Below, piece after piece: positions 1 to 8,222 of a stretch of DNA of 64,000 nucleotides. The stretch covers positions 1 to 64,000 of the forward strand of contig NZ_JARXWB010000010.1 of NCBI RefSeq assembly GCF_029892425.1, given 5' to 3'. The notes below the pieces were generated by a model. The model worked only from the letters and a program-made list of their open reading frames with translations. It ran no database searches and had not been told where the DNA came from. Position 1 is the first letter of the stretch. Each line of letters begins with the position of its first letter. Source of the stretch: Bradyrhizobium sp. BR13661. Its GTDB lineage: Bacteria > Pseudomonadota > Alphaproteobacteria > Rhizobiales > Xanthobacteraceae. The position numbers and the translations under genes are program-made.

Positions 1-182
1 GGAAAGCCGTGTGCATTGAAAAGTGCCCGCACGGTTTGGGGGGAGGCGTAGGGATATCCTCGTCGAGGTATCCCGCGCCTACCCTACCGAGACGCGCCAG
101 CGGCTCGGTTCACGAGAGCCCGGTGCGGCGGCAGCCGCATGCGCACAAGCAGAAGAGTCCGCCTAGACTTGAGTCAGAAGAT

Positions 183-365
183 CTAGATTTCCTCGCGCGC
201 GTTCGTTTGCGCGTCATAGATCCTGATCTGAAGCATGGGAAAACGCTTCTTTAGCTCTTCTCCACCTGCCCTTGCGCCGTCTTTGGTTGCAAATTCGGTC
301 TTGAGTCGGCCGTCCACTTCGAGCGCGTAACCCGTGGCCGGCAGTTCACGATTGGCTGCAACCAT
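183..365 (-). CDS. Small conserved hypothetical protein (60 aa)
   Basis: A 60-residue, soluble, charged protein of unknown function. The ATG is preceded on the minus strand by a good Shine-Dalgarno (AAGGAAG) about four bases upstream, which supports the start. It has no signal peptide, membrane segment or cysteine. The composition (alternating charged and hydrophobic residues, a TKDGA..G..ELKKRFP stretch) resembles small orphan proteins common in rhizobial accessory DNA, but I cannot assign a role. It lies in the same orientation as the nuclease-like gene at 499-996. No gene is visible in 1-182. Confidence 0.6.
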   Translation of the reverse strand: MVAANRELPATGYALEVDGRLKTEFATKDGARAGGEELKKRFPMLQIRIYDAQTNAREEI

Positions 366-498
366 TTTCTTCCTTGTATGCAGTGAGGCGGTTGGGATTG
401 GTGGTTAGCGTGAGTCGGCCAAACCACGCCAGAGCCATCTGCGCGGCTGGGGGATACATCATCGCACGTTGTGGATTGACGCCTCGCATCGGAGTTCA

Positions 499-996
499 TC
501 AAGGATGGGCACCCGCGTCGTCCGAACAGGCGGACGGCTTTCCGCCCGCGCGGGTGCAGGCGCGATACAGCCACGGCTCGACATAGCTGCCCTTCCAGAT
601 ACCTCGACCGGCACGCTCGGCATCCCGCTGAGCCCCAGTGTATCTGCCTTTCGAGTATTGAAGCCAATCCAGAGCAAGGCCATTGCGCACGAGCCATTCG
701 CCGAGATCGGCGCCGTCGACAGAACAAGTCGCAACGGTGCGGCCATATCGGTCGAGGCTGACTGGGACACAGTTGACGGGGCGTCGCGCAATGTAAGCGT
801 CAAGGTCGTTTGCCGCCTGGGCGCCACAGCGATATTGAGAGCTGTCCTCGCCACGGCACAACTGGCTGTTCTCTGGAGCGTCGATGCCCCATAGTCGGAT
901 GGCTGTTCCATGAATTTCCAGCGTGTCGCCGTCGACAACGCTGGCCTGACCGACCAAATTGTCGGCCAGAGCCCCGCTCGATAACAGCAGGAGCAT
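499..996 (-). CDS. Thermonuclease (SNase-like) family protein, probably exported
   Basis: A 165-residue protein with a staphylococcal-nuclease/OB-fold core: a VVDGDTLEIHG strand, then RLWGIDAPE, a cysteine pair, and RYGRTVA...NGLALDW near the end. These carry the acidic and arginine positions typical of the family, so a phosphodiesterase acting on nucleic acid in the periplasm is likely. The hydrophobic stretch MLLLLSSGALA looks like the end of a signal peptide. The frame stays open upstream and encodes a basic KRRALVS segment that would complete it, but no usual start codon lies there, so the annotated ATG may be late or the 5' end damaged. The gene follows the 1041-1598 gene closely on the same strand. 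Confidence 0.75.
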   Translation of the reverse strand: MLLLLSSGALADNLVGQASVVDGDTLEIHGTAIRLWGIDAPENSQLCRGEDSSQYRCGAQAANDLDAYIARRPVNCVPVSLDRYGRTVATCSVDGADLGEWLVRNGLALDWLQYSKGRYTGAQRDAERAGRGIWKGSYVEPWLYRACTRAGGKPSACSDDAGAHP

Positions 997-1040
997 CGAT
1001 ACAAGGGCTCGGCGTTTGCTATGACGTTGGCTACCATCGA

Positions 1041-1598
1041 TTACCGCAGATCGCGCGGACTGGATTTCGGCCAGTTCTCAAGCGGCTTCAGCGAAGGCAG
1101 GTTCTCTGGCCGCTCGGGATAGTGAAACTCGGTGCCGCGCAACCAACGGCCCTCGAACCGATCCCAGAACAGGATCGCATCCATCTGCCAGGTGAACTCA
1201 TAGACTCTCCAAACACCATCGCTCTCTATGACTTCACCGGTCCCGTTGAAAGGCAGGCTGTTGAGCTTGCAGAGAGCATAGATCTCATCCCAGTGCTCGC
1301 GGATATACCGGTCCTCGAGCGCTACATGATAGGGCCGGTCGGCACGCCAGCGCGGCCCGCCCCCGCGCGGATAAAAGCCCTGGCGCGGCATCAGGAATTC
1401 GGGGATGCGCGCAATCGCCTTGCCAATCCGGCGCGCCTCATCCGAGGAAAGCTTGCTGGCGCCGAAGCTGTAGCGCTGCGTGTCGTCGCGGCAATAAAGC
1501 CACGCCAAGGTCACGCCATTGGCGTCCTTGACGACGTAGCACTCGGAATTTTCCCGGACCAAGGTCCAGGGCGGCTTGAAACGACGGCTTGACTCCAT
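1041..1598 (-). CDS. Conserved hypothetical protein with RRFKPPW N-terminal motif (185 aa)
   Basis: The start at 1598 (MESSRRFKPPW) is chosen because the first 70 or so residues match a small-protein type I recall as frequent in rhizobia: RRFxPPW, then VVKDANG..LAWLY, then LSSDEARRIGKAIARIPE. Those usually stop near residue 70-90. Here about 110 more residues follow, rich in W, R and Y, which I do not recognise. The stop lies just upstream of the thermonuclease-like gene, so the two may be cotranscribed. An earlier in-frame start at 1769 would overlap the divergent gene at 1648 and is less likely. Function unknown. Confidence 0.6.
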   Translation of the reverse strand: MESSRRFKPPWTLVRENSECYVVKDANGVTLAWLYCRDDTQRYSFGASKLSSDEARRIGKAIARIPEFLMPRQGFYPRGGGPRWRADRPYHVALEDRYIREHWDEIYALCKLNSLPFNGTGEVIESDGVWRVYEFTWQMDAILFWDRFEGRWLRGTEFHYPERPENLPSLKPLENWPKSSPRDLR

Positions 1599-1647
1599 GA
1601 GAACAAAATAAGAACATAGCCTATCGACGGTCAACCTGGAACGGGCC

Positions 1648-1854
1648 ATGTCCTCGGTCTTAAAGCCGAACGAACAGGACGATGGGCTCGAAGCCGCCGT
1701 CGACCAGGCAATCGCCGTTTGCGGCGGCGATCCGCGCGCGACTGTTCGCGCGCTGATCGTCGCGAACAACCTTCTGGAATCGGAGATCGCCGAGTTGAAG
1801 AAGGCCGTATCGCATGCCTACACGCGCGGACGCTTTCGGACCTACACAGGATAG
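1648..1854 (+). CDS. Small conserved hypothetical protein (68 aa)
   Basis: A 68-residue acidic-to-basic protein. A helical central part (GLEAAVDQAIAVCGGDPRATVRALIVANN) is followed by a short amphipathic helix (SEIAELKKAVSHAY) and a basic RGRFRTYTG tail. The pattern resembles small orphan proteins I associate with Bradyrhizobium and its relatives, of unknown function. It is transcribed divergently from 1041-1598, with 49 bp between starts, so the two promoters share that gap. It is followed 23 bp later by another small gene on the same strand. Confidence 0.6.
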   Translation: MSSVLKPNEQDDGLEAAVDQAIAVCGGDPRATVRALIVANNLLESEIAELKKAVSHAYTRGRFRTYTG

Positions 1855-1877
1855 ACGTCAGGGGTGATGAGGTATCG

Positions 1878-2174
1878 ATGAGGCATCAGGACAAGCTTTC
1901 TTTCATCACGGATGACCAGGCCGAGCAGATGGGAGCTGACATGGCGATCCAGTTCATGCTCGCGACGCTATTTCAGATCGTATCGGACATGGCGGATGAC
2001 CCGCGCGGTTTCCGTACGGATGTTCGTAGGGAACTTACCGATCTCATAGCAACCTATGAGCTGCCGCCGATGCCAGAGGATGCTGAGCGAAAGGTTCGAG
2101 CCGCCGCTGGCAAGATTCTCGACGGCATCATGATGCGTTCATTTGAACAAAAGGGAGTGAGGAAGGCATCGTGA
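1878..2174 (+). CDS. Hypothetical protein (98 aa)
   Basis: The start at 1878 is preceded by a purine-rich GATGAGG about five bases upstream. The protein is 98 residues, with a hydrophobic helix (MAIQFMLATLFQIVSDMA) and an acidic/basic C-terminal half (PPMPEDAERKVRAAAGKILDGIM). There is no signal peptide and no recognised domain. It lies 23 bp after the 68-residue protein on the same strand, which suggests a two-gene transcript. Longer in-frame versions starting near 1719 overlap the preceding gene and are not favoured. Confidence 0.55.
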   Translation: MRHQDKLSFITDDQAEQMGADMAIQFMLATLFQIVSDMADDPRGFRTDVRRELTDLIATYELPPMPEDAERKVRAAAGKILDGIMMRSFEQKGVRKAS

Positions 2175-2262
2175 GGTTCGGGAACACAGACCAACGATTA
2201 TCAGATCCGTGGCGCACCTCGGCCGCTCGACGTCGCCCATGATCGTCGAGATCGAACGCTGA

Positions 2263-2925
2263 ATGTGTAATCTGTATTCGATCACCACGAACCAGGCGGC
2301 GATTGCCGGCTTGTTCAGACGCATGAACCGGTACGTCGGCAACCTGCCGCCGATGCCTGGTGTTTTTCCGGATTATCCGGCACCGGTGATCCGCAATATC
2401 GGTGATGCCCAGGAGATGGTGCTGATGCGCTGGGGCATGCCACCACCACCCAGGAACGGTGGTCCGCCAGTAACCAACATTCGCAACACGTCCTCTCCCC
2501 ACTGGCGCGGCTGGCTGAAGCCGGAGAACCGCTGCCTGGTGCCGGCGAACAGCTTTGCTGAATACGCGCCCGAGCCGAATCCGGAAACCAAAAAGAAGGA
2601 CGTTGTCTGGTTTGCGCTCGACAGCAGCCGGCCGCTGTTCTGCTTTGCCGGCATCTGGACCGAGTTCAAGGGAGAGCGCGGCACGAAGTCGAAGCCGATT
2701 CCCGGGCCTCACCTCGTCTATGGTTTCTTGACGACGTCCCCGAACGCAATCGTCGCGCCGATCCACCCGAAGGCAATGCCGGTGATCCTGACAACTGAGG
2801 AAGAACGCGAGGTCTGGATGCGAGGTCCCTGGGACGAGGCGAAGGCATTGCAGCGGCCGCTGCCCGATAACGCGCTGCAGATCGTGATGCGCGGAGCCGA
2901 CAAGGAAGACAAGGCGGCGGCCTAG
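2263..2925 (+). CDS. SOS response-associated peptidase (SRAP/YedK family)
   Basis: A 220-residue SRAP-fold protein. Members of the YedK/HMCES family crosslink to abasic sites in single-stranded DNA through the amino-terminal cysteine exposed after Met removal. The protein begins Met-Cys-Asn, giving the required Cys2. Further on are a WGMPPPPR segment, the NIRN...W core and NRCLVPANSFAEY, the conserved catalytic block. A late HPKAMPVIL segment matches the usual His-containing C-terminal motif. Length is typical. It lies upstream of a UvrD-like helicase, so this part of the island has a DNA-damage flavour. Such genes are common cargo on rhizobial elements. Confidence 0.88.
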   Translation: MCNLYSITTNQAAIAGLFRRMNRYVGNLPPMPGVFPDYPAPVIRNIGDAQEMVLMRWGMPPPPRNGGPPVTNIRNTSSPHWRGWLKPENRCLVPANSFAEYAPEPNPETKKKDVVWFALDSSRPLFCFAGIWTEFKGERGTKSKPIPGPHLVYGFLTTSPNAIVAPIHPKAMPVILTTEEEREVWMRGPWDEAKALQRPLPDNALQIVMRGADKEDKAAA

Positions 2926-3053
2926 GCCCGTTTGCGTGGCGCGCGGAACGCAGGAAAGGACTGAAGGACGTCCTGCTGGCGGCGCAGCGTAGATGATCTC
3001 ATTGCGATTTAAGCAAGAATCATCGAGCGTGCAGTTCTAACAGGGGGACAATC

Positions 3054-5126
3054 GTGCTCGCGTCCACGGCCGCATCATATCTTGAGACGCTCAACCCGGA
3101 ACAGCGTCGAGCCGTCGAGCACGGGGTCACCGCCGATAGTCATGTCGGAGCTCCCCTGCTGGTCATCGCCGGCGCCGGGTCCGGCAAGACGAATACGCTT
3201 GCCCACCGTGTTGCCCACCTCATCGTCAGCGGCGCTGACCCTCGTCGGATCTTGCTGATGACATTCTCGCGGCGCGCTGCGTCCGAGATGTCGAAGCGCG
3301 TCGAGCGGATCGCCCGCAAGGTCCTTGGCGCTGATGCGGGGATCATGACCGACGCGCTCAGCTGGGCCGGCACCTTCCATGGCATCGGCGCCCGGCTGCT
3401 TCGCGAGTACGCCGACCAGATCGGCCTCAATCCCGCTTTTACCATTCACGATCGCGAGGACTCGGCGGACTTGATGAATCTGGTCCGACACGAGCGCGGG
3501 CTCTCGAAGACCGAAAGCCGTTTTCCCGCCAAGGGCACCTGCCTTTCGATCTACTCCCGCTGCGTCAACGCCGAGACCCAGCTTGAAGAGGTGCTCGGAG
3601 CGTCATACCCGTGGTGCTCGGGCTGGGCTGCCGAGCTCAAAGACCTCTTTGCGGCATACGTCGAGGCCAAGCAGAAACAGAACGTCCTCGATTACGACGA
3701 CCTTCTCCTGTACTGGGCCCAGATGATGAACGACGCCGCCATCGCCGATGATGTCGGTGGCCGTTTCGATCACGTGCTCGTCGACGAATACCAGGACACG
3801 AACCGTCTGCAGTCGTCAGTGCTTCTGGCGTTGAAGCCCGGCGGACGCGGTCTCACCGTGGTCGGCGACGATGCGCAATCGATCTATTCCTTCCGGGCTG
3901 CCACCGTCCGCAACATTCTCGACTTTCCCGAACAGTTCAGTCCGAGGGCGGAGATCGTTACCCTCGACCGCAATTATCGTTCGACGCAACCGATCCTTTC
4001 CGCAGCAAACGGTGTCATTGACCTCGCCAGGGAGCGCTTCACCAAGAACCTATGGACGGAGCGCGCGTCATCCGCAAAACCTCGCCTGGTCGCCGTGCGA
4101 GACGAGGCGGACCAGGCGCGCTACATCGTCGAGCGCATTCTCGAAGCCCGCGAGGAAAGGGCCCTTCTCAAACAACAGGCGGTGCTCTTCCGCACCTCCT
4201 CACACAGCGGACCGCTGGAAATCGAACTCACCCGCCGCAACATCCCGTTCGTGAAATTCGGCGGCCTGAAGTTTCTTGACGCCGCGCACGTCAAGGACAT
4301 GCTCGCCCTGCTGCGGTTCGTCGAGAATCCACGCGATCGCGTCGCCGGGTTCCGCGTGCTGCATCTGTTGCCGGGCATCGGTCCTGCTTCCGCTCAGCGC
4401 ATTCTCGATCACATGGCGGAGACCCCCGACCCCCTCGGCGCGCTTTGCACCCTGCCCTGCCCGCCCCCCACCGGCGATAACTGGACAGCCTTCGTCAAGA
4501 CGATCGGAAATCTCCGGTATTCGGAGTGGCCCGTCGACCTGGAGCGTACCCGCCTCTGGTACGAACCACATCTTGAGCGCATCCACGAGGACGCCGAGGT
4601 CCGGCGAGCCGACCTCGTTCAACTTGAACAGATAGCCGGCGGATATCCTTCACGCGAACGCTTCCTGACGGAACTGACCCTGGATCCGCCGGACGCGACC
4701 AGCGACCAGGCCGGTGTGCCGTTGCTGGACGAGGACTATCTGATCCTATCGACCATCCACTCGGCCAAGGGCCAGGAATGGAAGTCGGTGTACGTCCTCA
4801 ACGTAGTCGACGGCTGCATGCCGTCCGACTTGGGAGCCGGCACCTCCGCCGAGCTCGAGGAGGAGCGCCGCCTCCTCTACGTCGCGATGACGCGGGCGAA
4901 GGACGATCTCCATCTGATGGTCCCGCAACGCTTCTTCACGCACGGTCAGCACTCACAGGGCGACCGGCACATTTATGCATCGCGAACCCGCTTCATTCCC
5001 GAGAAGCTGCTAGGCCTGTTCGAGCGCACGAATTGGCCGACGGCTCCTGCAGACGCCGCTGCACGCGGCCCAAGCCAAGGGCCTCGCGTCGACATCGGGG
5101 CTCGCGTGCGAGGGATGTGGCGCTGA
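3054..5126 (+). CDS. UvrD/Rep-like ATP-dependent DNA helicase (SF1A)
   Basis: A 690-residue superfamily 1A helicase, a 3'-5' DNA translocase used in repair, replication restart or plasmid/phage DNA processing. Visible motifs: a Q-motif (LNPEQRRAVEH, about residues 13-23), Walker A GAGSGKT (40-46), DEYQDTN (about 244), VVGDDAQSIYSFRAA motif III, NYRSTQPIL motif IV, TIHSAKGQEW motif V and YVAMTRAKD motif VI (about 605). The GTG start follows a CAGGGGG Shine-Dalgarno. It is clearly not the housekeeping uvrD in length or context. It lies alone, 129 bp after the SRAP gene. A role in DNA repair or defence cannot be separated from the sequence. Confidence 0.9.
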   Translation: MLASTAASYLETLNPEQRRAVEHGVTADSHVGAPLLVIAGAGSGKTNTLAHRVAHLIVSGADPRRILLMTFSRRAASEMSKRVERIARKVLGADAGIMTDALSWAGTFHGIGARLLREYADQIGLNPAFTIHDREDSADLMNLVRHERGLSKTESRFPAKGTCLSIYSRCVNAETQLEEVLGASYPWCSGWAAELKDLFAAYVEAKQKQNVLDYDDLLLYWAQMMNDAAIADDVGGRFDHVLVDEYQDTNRLQSSVLLALKPGGRGLTVVGDDAQSIYSFRAATVRNILDFPEQFSPRAEIVTLDRNYRSTQPILSAANGVIDLARERFTKNLWTERASSAKPRLVAVRDEADQARYIVERILEAREERALLKQQAVLFRTSSHSGPLEIELTRRNIPFVKFGGLKFLDAAHVKDMLALLRFVENPRDRVAGFRVLHLLPGIGPASAQRILDHMAETPDPLGALCTLPCPPPTGDNWTAFVKTIGNLRYSEWPVDLERTRLWYEPHLERIHEDAEVRRADLVQLEQIAGGYPSRERFLTELTLDPPDATSDQAGVPLLDEDYLILSTIHSAKGQEWKSVYVLNVVDGCMPSDLGAGTSAELEEERRLLYVAMTRAKDDLHLMVPQRFFTHGQHSQGDRHIYASRTRFIPEKLLGLFERTNWPTAPADAAARGPSQGPRVDIGARVRGMWR

Positions 5127-5283
5127 AGCTTTGCCGAAGCACTGCGATTTCGAATCCCTGCTCTGCGACAGTTTTTTCATCGCACATTCCCTTGCAGGAT
5201 CGGTCTAGCCCAGGGCCGACCGAAGATGCGCTGTGGCCCGGGCTCGTTACGCAGCTTCGGCTGTGATGTGATAGAATTTGGCC

Positions 5284-6471
5284 ATGACTGAGTCTGAGCA
5301 CAAGAACGAGAAGTCTGATAAGCTCGGTATCCTGCTTGGCAACGCAGGCAAGCCGATCAGGCTGTCCGGCATGCAATTGGATGGTATTTCCGCGGAGGCG
5401 GGCCGAGCCGGCGAATCTATTAAGATATGGACGCGTCTTTGCCTGACTTCGGACGACCGCTTTTTTCATCGTGTGGCTGAAAGCCTGAACAGTCACATCG
5501 AGTTCATGGCGCGCCAGTCAGGGCACGTTGTAAACCTCAAGAACGCAGGATACGTCTTGCTTGTTGTGCATCCGGACAACACCGGCGAGCTCTGGGTAGA
5601 TGCAGCGGCAGTCGCGCTACTGATTATGCCAAAGCGGGACATGGTCGCCGGGAGCGTTCTCTTCAATAACGACATCGCCGACGTGACCGGAATGTCGTTT
5701 CCGCGCGTCGACATCGATGAGAAGGATCGCATTGTTTGCATCTTTCGCGAAGGTTGGCGTTTCGGGCTCTTCTTCGATGCCAACCCGGACGGACAGCTCG
5801 GCATTCCGGAGATGCAGCGCGATCTTGGCACCTTATACCGACGGCTGGCGCATCGTGACCTGTATGATGCCATCGCCGATCAAGCGACCTTTTCTCGGCT
5901 GCTCGCTGCAGGTTGGTTTCCCTTCGTTGAAATACTCGGAGCTGAGTTCCAAAGTCTCGCAAAACCCAGCGAAGCAGGATTTGAGTTGGACGATGAAGAA
6001 GCGAAGCTTCTTGCGAAATTTGACACCGATCGTCTTGAGCGCATGTTTAAGCGCTGGATGGTTAAACCACACTTCGCTGGCAAGGAGCCCTTGTTGCGGT
6101 CCGCCATCAACTCCTTCACCAGCGGCGATGCCGTGCCCGTGCTTAAAATCGTGCTGACCGAGATCGAAGGCATTCTCAACGAAGCTTATCGGAAGATCCA
6201 CGGCCAATCGGCGAAGATAAAGGTCTTGCTCGCGTTTGCCGTTTCATCCGCTGAAGCCAAGGCGGGACGGCCCGATACCCTTCTGTTTCCGACAGCCTTC
6301 GCTGAATATCTTCAACAACATACCTTCGCCAACTTCGATCCTTCCACGTCATGCGGCTCGGCCGGCTCACGCCACGCCGTCGGGCACGGCCACGCGGCAG
6401 TGGAAACCTACACGCTCGTGCGCGCGTTGCAGGCCCTTCTGACGCTCGACCAGCTAGCGTTTTATACTTGA
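5284..6471 (+). CDS. Uncharacterised protein with C-terminal R-X4-H (HEPN-like) motif
   Basis: A 395-residue protein with no recognised N-terminal domain. The last 100 residues are helical and contain RHAVGH followed by GHAAVETYTLVRALQALLTLDQLAFY. That arrangement (R-X4-H in a helix, then a hydrophobic helix) is typical of HEPN ribonuclease domains. RNase activity is inference. The stop codon overlaps or nearly touches the next gene (TTGA at 6468-6471), so the two are translationally coupled. The ATG at 5284 is chosen; a TTG two codons earlier is possible. No clear Shine-Dalgarno is visible. Because the partner is a DUF3800 protein in an island full of abortive-infection genes, a two-gene defence module is the working hypothesis. 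Confidence 0.65.
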   Translation: MTESEHKNEKSDKLGILLGNAGKPIRLSGMQLDGISAEAGRAGESIKIWTRLCLTSDDRFFHRVAESLNSHIEFMARQSGHVVNLKNAGYVLLVVHPDNTGELWVDAAAVALLIMPKRDMVAGSVLFNNDIADVTGMSFPRVDIDEKDRIVCIFREGWRFGLFFDANPDGQLGIPEMQRDLGTLYRRLAHRDLYDAIADQATFSRLLAAGWFPFVEILGAEFQSLAKPSEAGFELDDEEAKLLAKFDTDRLERMFKRWMVKPHFAGKEPLLRSAINSFTSGDAVPVLKIVLTEIEGILNEAYRKIHGQSAKIKVLLAFAVSSAEAKAGRPDTLLFPTAFAEYLQQHTFANFDPSTSCGSAGSRHAVGHGHAAVETYTLVRALQALLTLDQLAFYT

Positions 6472-6482
6472 AAGACAGAAGC

Positions 6483-7412
6483 GTGGATCTCCTGCAAGCC
6501 TTCACTGATGATTCCGCGGCCCAAGCTGGCGACAAGCGGCTGTATCTGGCCGGCTATCTGCACCGAGCCGATGTGTGGGCCTCCTTCTCGAAGGACTGGC
6601 ATAAGGAGCTGAAAGCCTGGCCCGCGATCGAATACCTGAAGGCTTCCGAAGCCCATCACCTCAGTGGCCAGTTTCATCATAGCCAATGGGATGAGCAGAT
6701 GAGGGATGCCAAGCTCGCCAAGCTCGCGGCCATCATCGCTCATTATCAGCCGGTCTCATACGAGTTCTCCGTAAACGGCCGGTTGTTCGAAGACGAACTA
6801 AAGCCTGTCTCGCCTTACGGATTTGGACGGCTGCATTTCACGATGTGCTTTACGGTCCTCTCTGGCGTAGCCCGCTTCACCGCCGAAAGCCCGGTGCGTG
6901 CTCCTGTCCAGTTCATCTTCGACGAGCAGCAGGGCGTGGATGCCGATGTCGAGATGTTCATGGCCGAGATGATAAAGGCCCTTCCGGTGGAGGCTCGCAA
7001 GCTGGTCGATGGTCTTCCCCAGTTCAAAAATGAGAAAGAGCAGCCATACGCGCCTCTCCAGGCCGCTGATCTGCTTGCATGGCATCTCCGTCGCGAGCAT
7101 GAAACGGGTGAAAAGCTGGCCAGGACAAATAGCCTCATCAGCAGTGATGGCCATCTTGTTCAGGAAATCCCCGATGAGGTGCTCCGCAGTTGGGCCACTC
7201 ACCACGCCACGCTCCCAGGCGTGCCACTGCTTCAGTCAAAGCGGCAATGGAAGGGCTTCAAGGCCGAACACAAGAGGCTCATGGACGCGGGCATCGATCC
7301 TTCGAAAATCACGGGATCTGGGATTTACTATCCCGAGGGATCAAGCGTGTTGGTTCGAACCATCGATTGGTTCAGGCGCCAGCTCTTCGGGTCGCGGTAT
7401 CTCAGTCTTTGA
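6483..7412 (+). CDS. DUF3800 domain protein
   Basis: A 309-residue protein with the layout of DUF3800. It has an N-terminal LLQAFTDDS acidic motif, then RLYLAGYLHRADVWASFSKDWHKEL, a mid-protein QFIFDEQQGVD acidic strand, and a late LQAADLLAWHLRRE block. The family is predicted to have an RNase H-like fold with acidic catalytic residues; its substrate is not established. The GTG at 6483 gives the usual short lead to the DDS motif; a TTG at 6468 overlapping the upstream stop (TTGA) is an alternative and shows the coupling. The 3' end overlaps the convergent AbiV-like gene by 11 bp. Confidence 0.75.
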   Translation: MDLLQAFTDDSAAQAGDKRLYLAGYLHRADVWASFSKDWHKELKAWPAIEYLKASEAHHLSGQFHHSQWDEQMRDAKLAKLAAIIAHYQPVSYEFSVNGRLFEDELKPVSPYGFGRLHFTMCFTVLSGVARFTAESPVRAPVQFIFDEQQGVDADVEMFMAEMIKALPVEARKLVDGLPQFKNEKEQPYAPLQAADLLAWHLRREHETGEKLARTNSLISSDGHLVQEIPDEVLRSWATHHATLPGVPLLQSKRQWKGFKAEHKRLMDAGIDPSKITGSGIYYPEGSSVLVRTIDWFRRQLFGSRYLSL

Positions 7413-8121
7413 TAGCCCATTTGCCCTTACGAGTCATGCGTGCTTGCAATTCGTTCATGATCGCGTCGAACGCCTCATATGGGCCGTCAGGATTATCGGC
7501 TTTCAGTTTTTCCGCGAATTCCAGGAAGCCATCGAGCGGCGGAGCACTGTCAAAGTCATTTGCCCATCTCTGAAGCATCCGAAGCTTCGGTGCCATAAGA
7601 CCCAGAAATTCTGCGTTGCGCTGAGCCGTGCCCTTGACCATTTTTGAGGTGATCCGTGTCTCTGGCGAGTGAAAGTTTGCTCCATCGAAGTCGACATAGA
7701 GAGCGGCATTTTTCGCCTCGTTCGATTCCTCGTGAAATAGCCGCTTCACTTCGTCAAATGCCGCTGCGGATTGCTTCCAATCCTTCTCGCTCCGGGCAGC
7801 CTTCTCCGCATGTGATAACTCAAGCATGTAGGCATTCGCACTGTTCTTTGCTTTGTGGTTGGCAAGGGCCCGCGCGAGCTTGGTTTGGTCGACATCAATC
7901 TTCGCCAAGATCGACGTGGCCCATGCGCCAAGCATTTCGATTTTGCCGCATTCCTCCAGCGAAATCTGGTGAAGGAAGAGTGCGCGCGGCATAGCGCCGA
8001 TCGATGCTAGAACTTCGGCTTCCTTGAAGAGTTGCTCCGCATTTGCGAAAGCAAGCGTCGCCCCGCTAGCTATCTCGGCCACAAGGGCCTTTCGCTCACC
8101 ATCATCCATCTTTGTAGGCAT
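7402..8121 (-). CDS. AbiV-like abortive infection protein (HEPN-related)
   Basis: A 239-residue, mostly helical protein resembling the AbiV family. It has NAEQLFKEAEVL early, then the diagnostic ALFLHQISLEECGKIEML helix, an ANHKAKNSAN segment with the expected His-Lys, and a KNAALYVDFDG block. In Lactococcus, AbiV arrests phage translation late in infection; the fold belongs to the HEPN group. The gene runs convergent to the HEPN/DUF3800 pair with an 11-bp overlap. Its promoter must lie in the 101-bp gap shared with the divergent gene at 8223. The ATG at 8121 is used; a second Met four codons later is possible. Confidence 0.75.
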   Translation of the reverse strand: MPTKMDDGERKALVAEIASGATLAFANAEQLFKEAEVLASIGAMPRALFLHQISLEECGKIEMLGAWATSILAKIDVDQTKLARALANHKAKNSANAYMLELSHAEKAARSEKDWKQSAAAFDEVKRLFHEESNEAKNAALYVDFDGANFHSPETRITSKMVKGTAQRNAEFLGLMAPKLRMLQRWANDFDSAPPLDGFLEFAEKLKADNPDGPYEAFDAIMNELQARMTRKGKWAIKD

Positions 8122-8222
8122 CCAAAATCACCGAAGAGACTGCTTGGCCGCCAATAGTAGGACGGCTTTTCGGCACTCTCAAGTTGCACGCATCTGTGCG
8201 TTCTGGCTTAGTGGGGCTTTAG

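Noticed and set aside
1..182. Small gene at the left edge
   Set aside because: The frames lack a ribosome-binding site and plausible composition.
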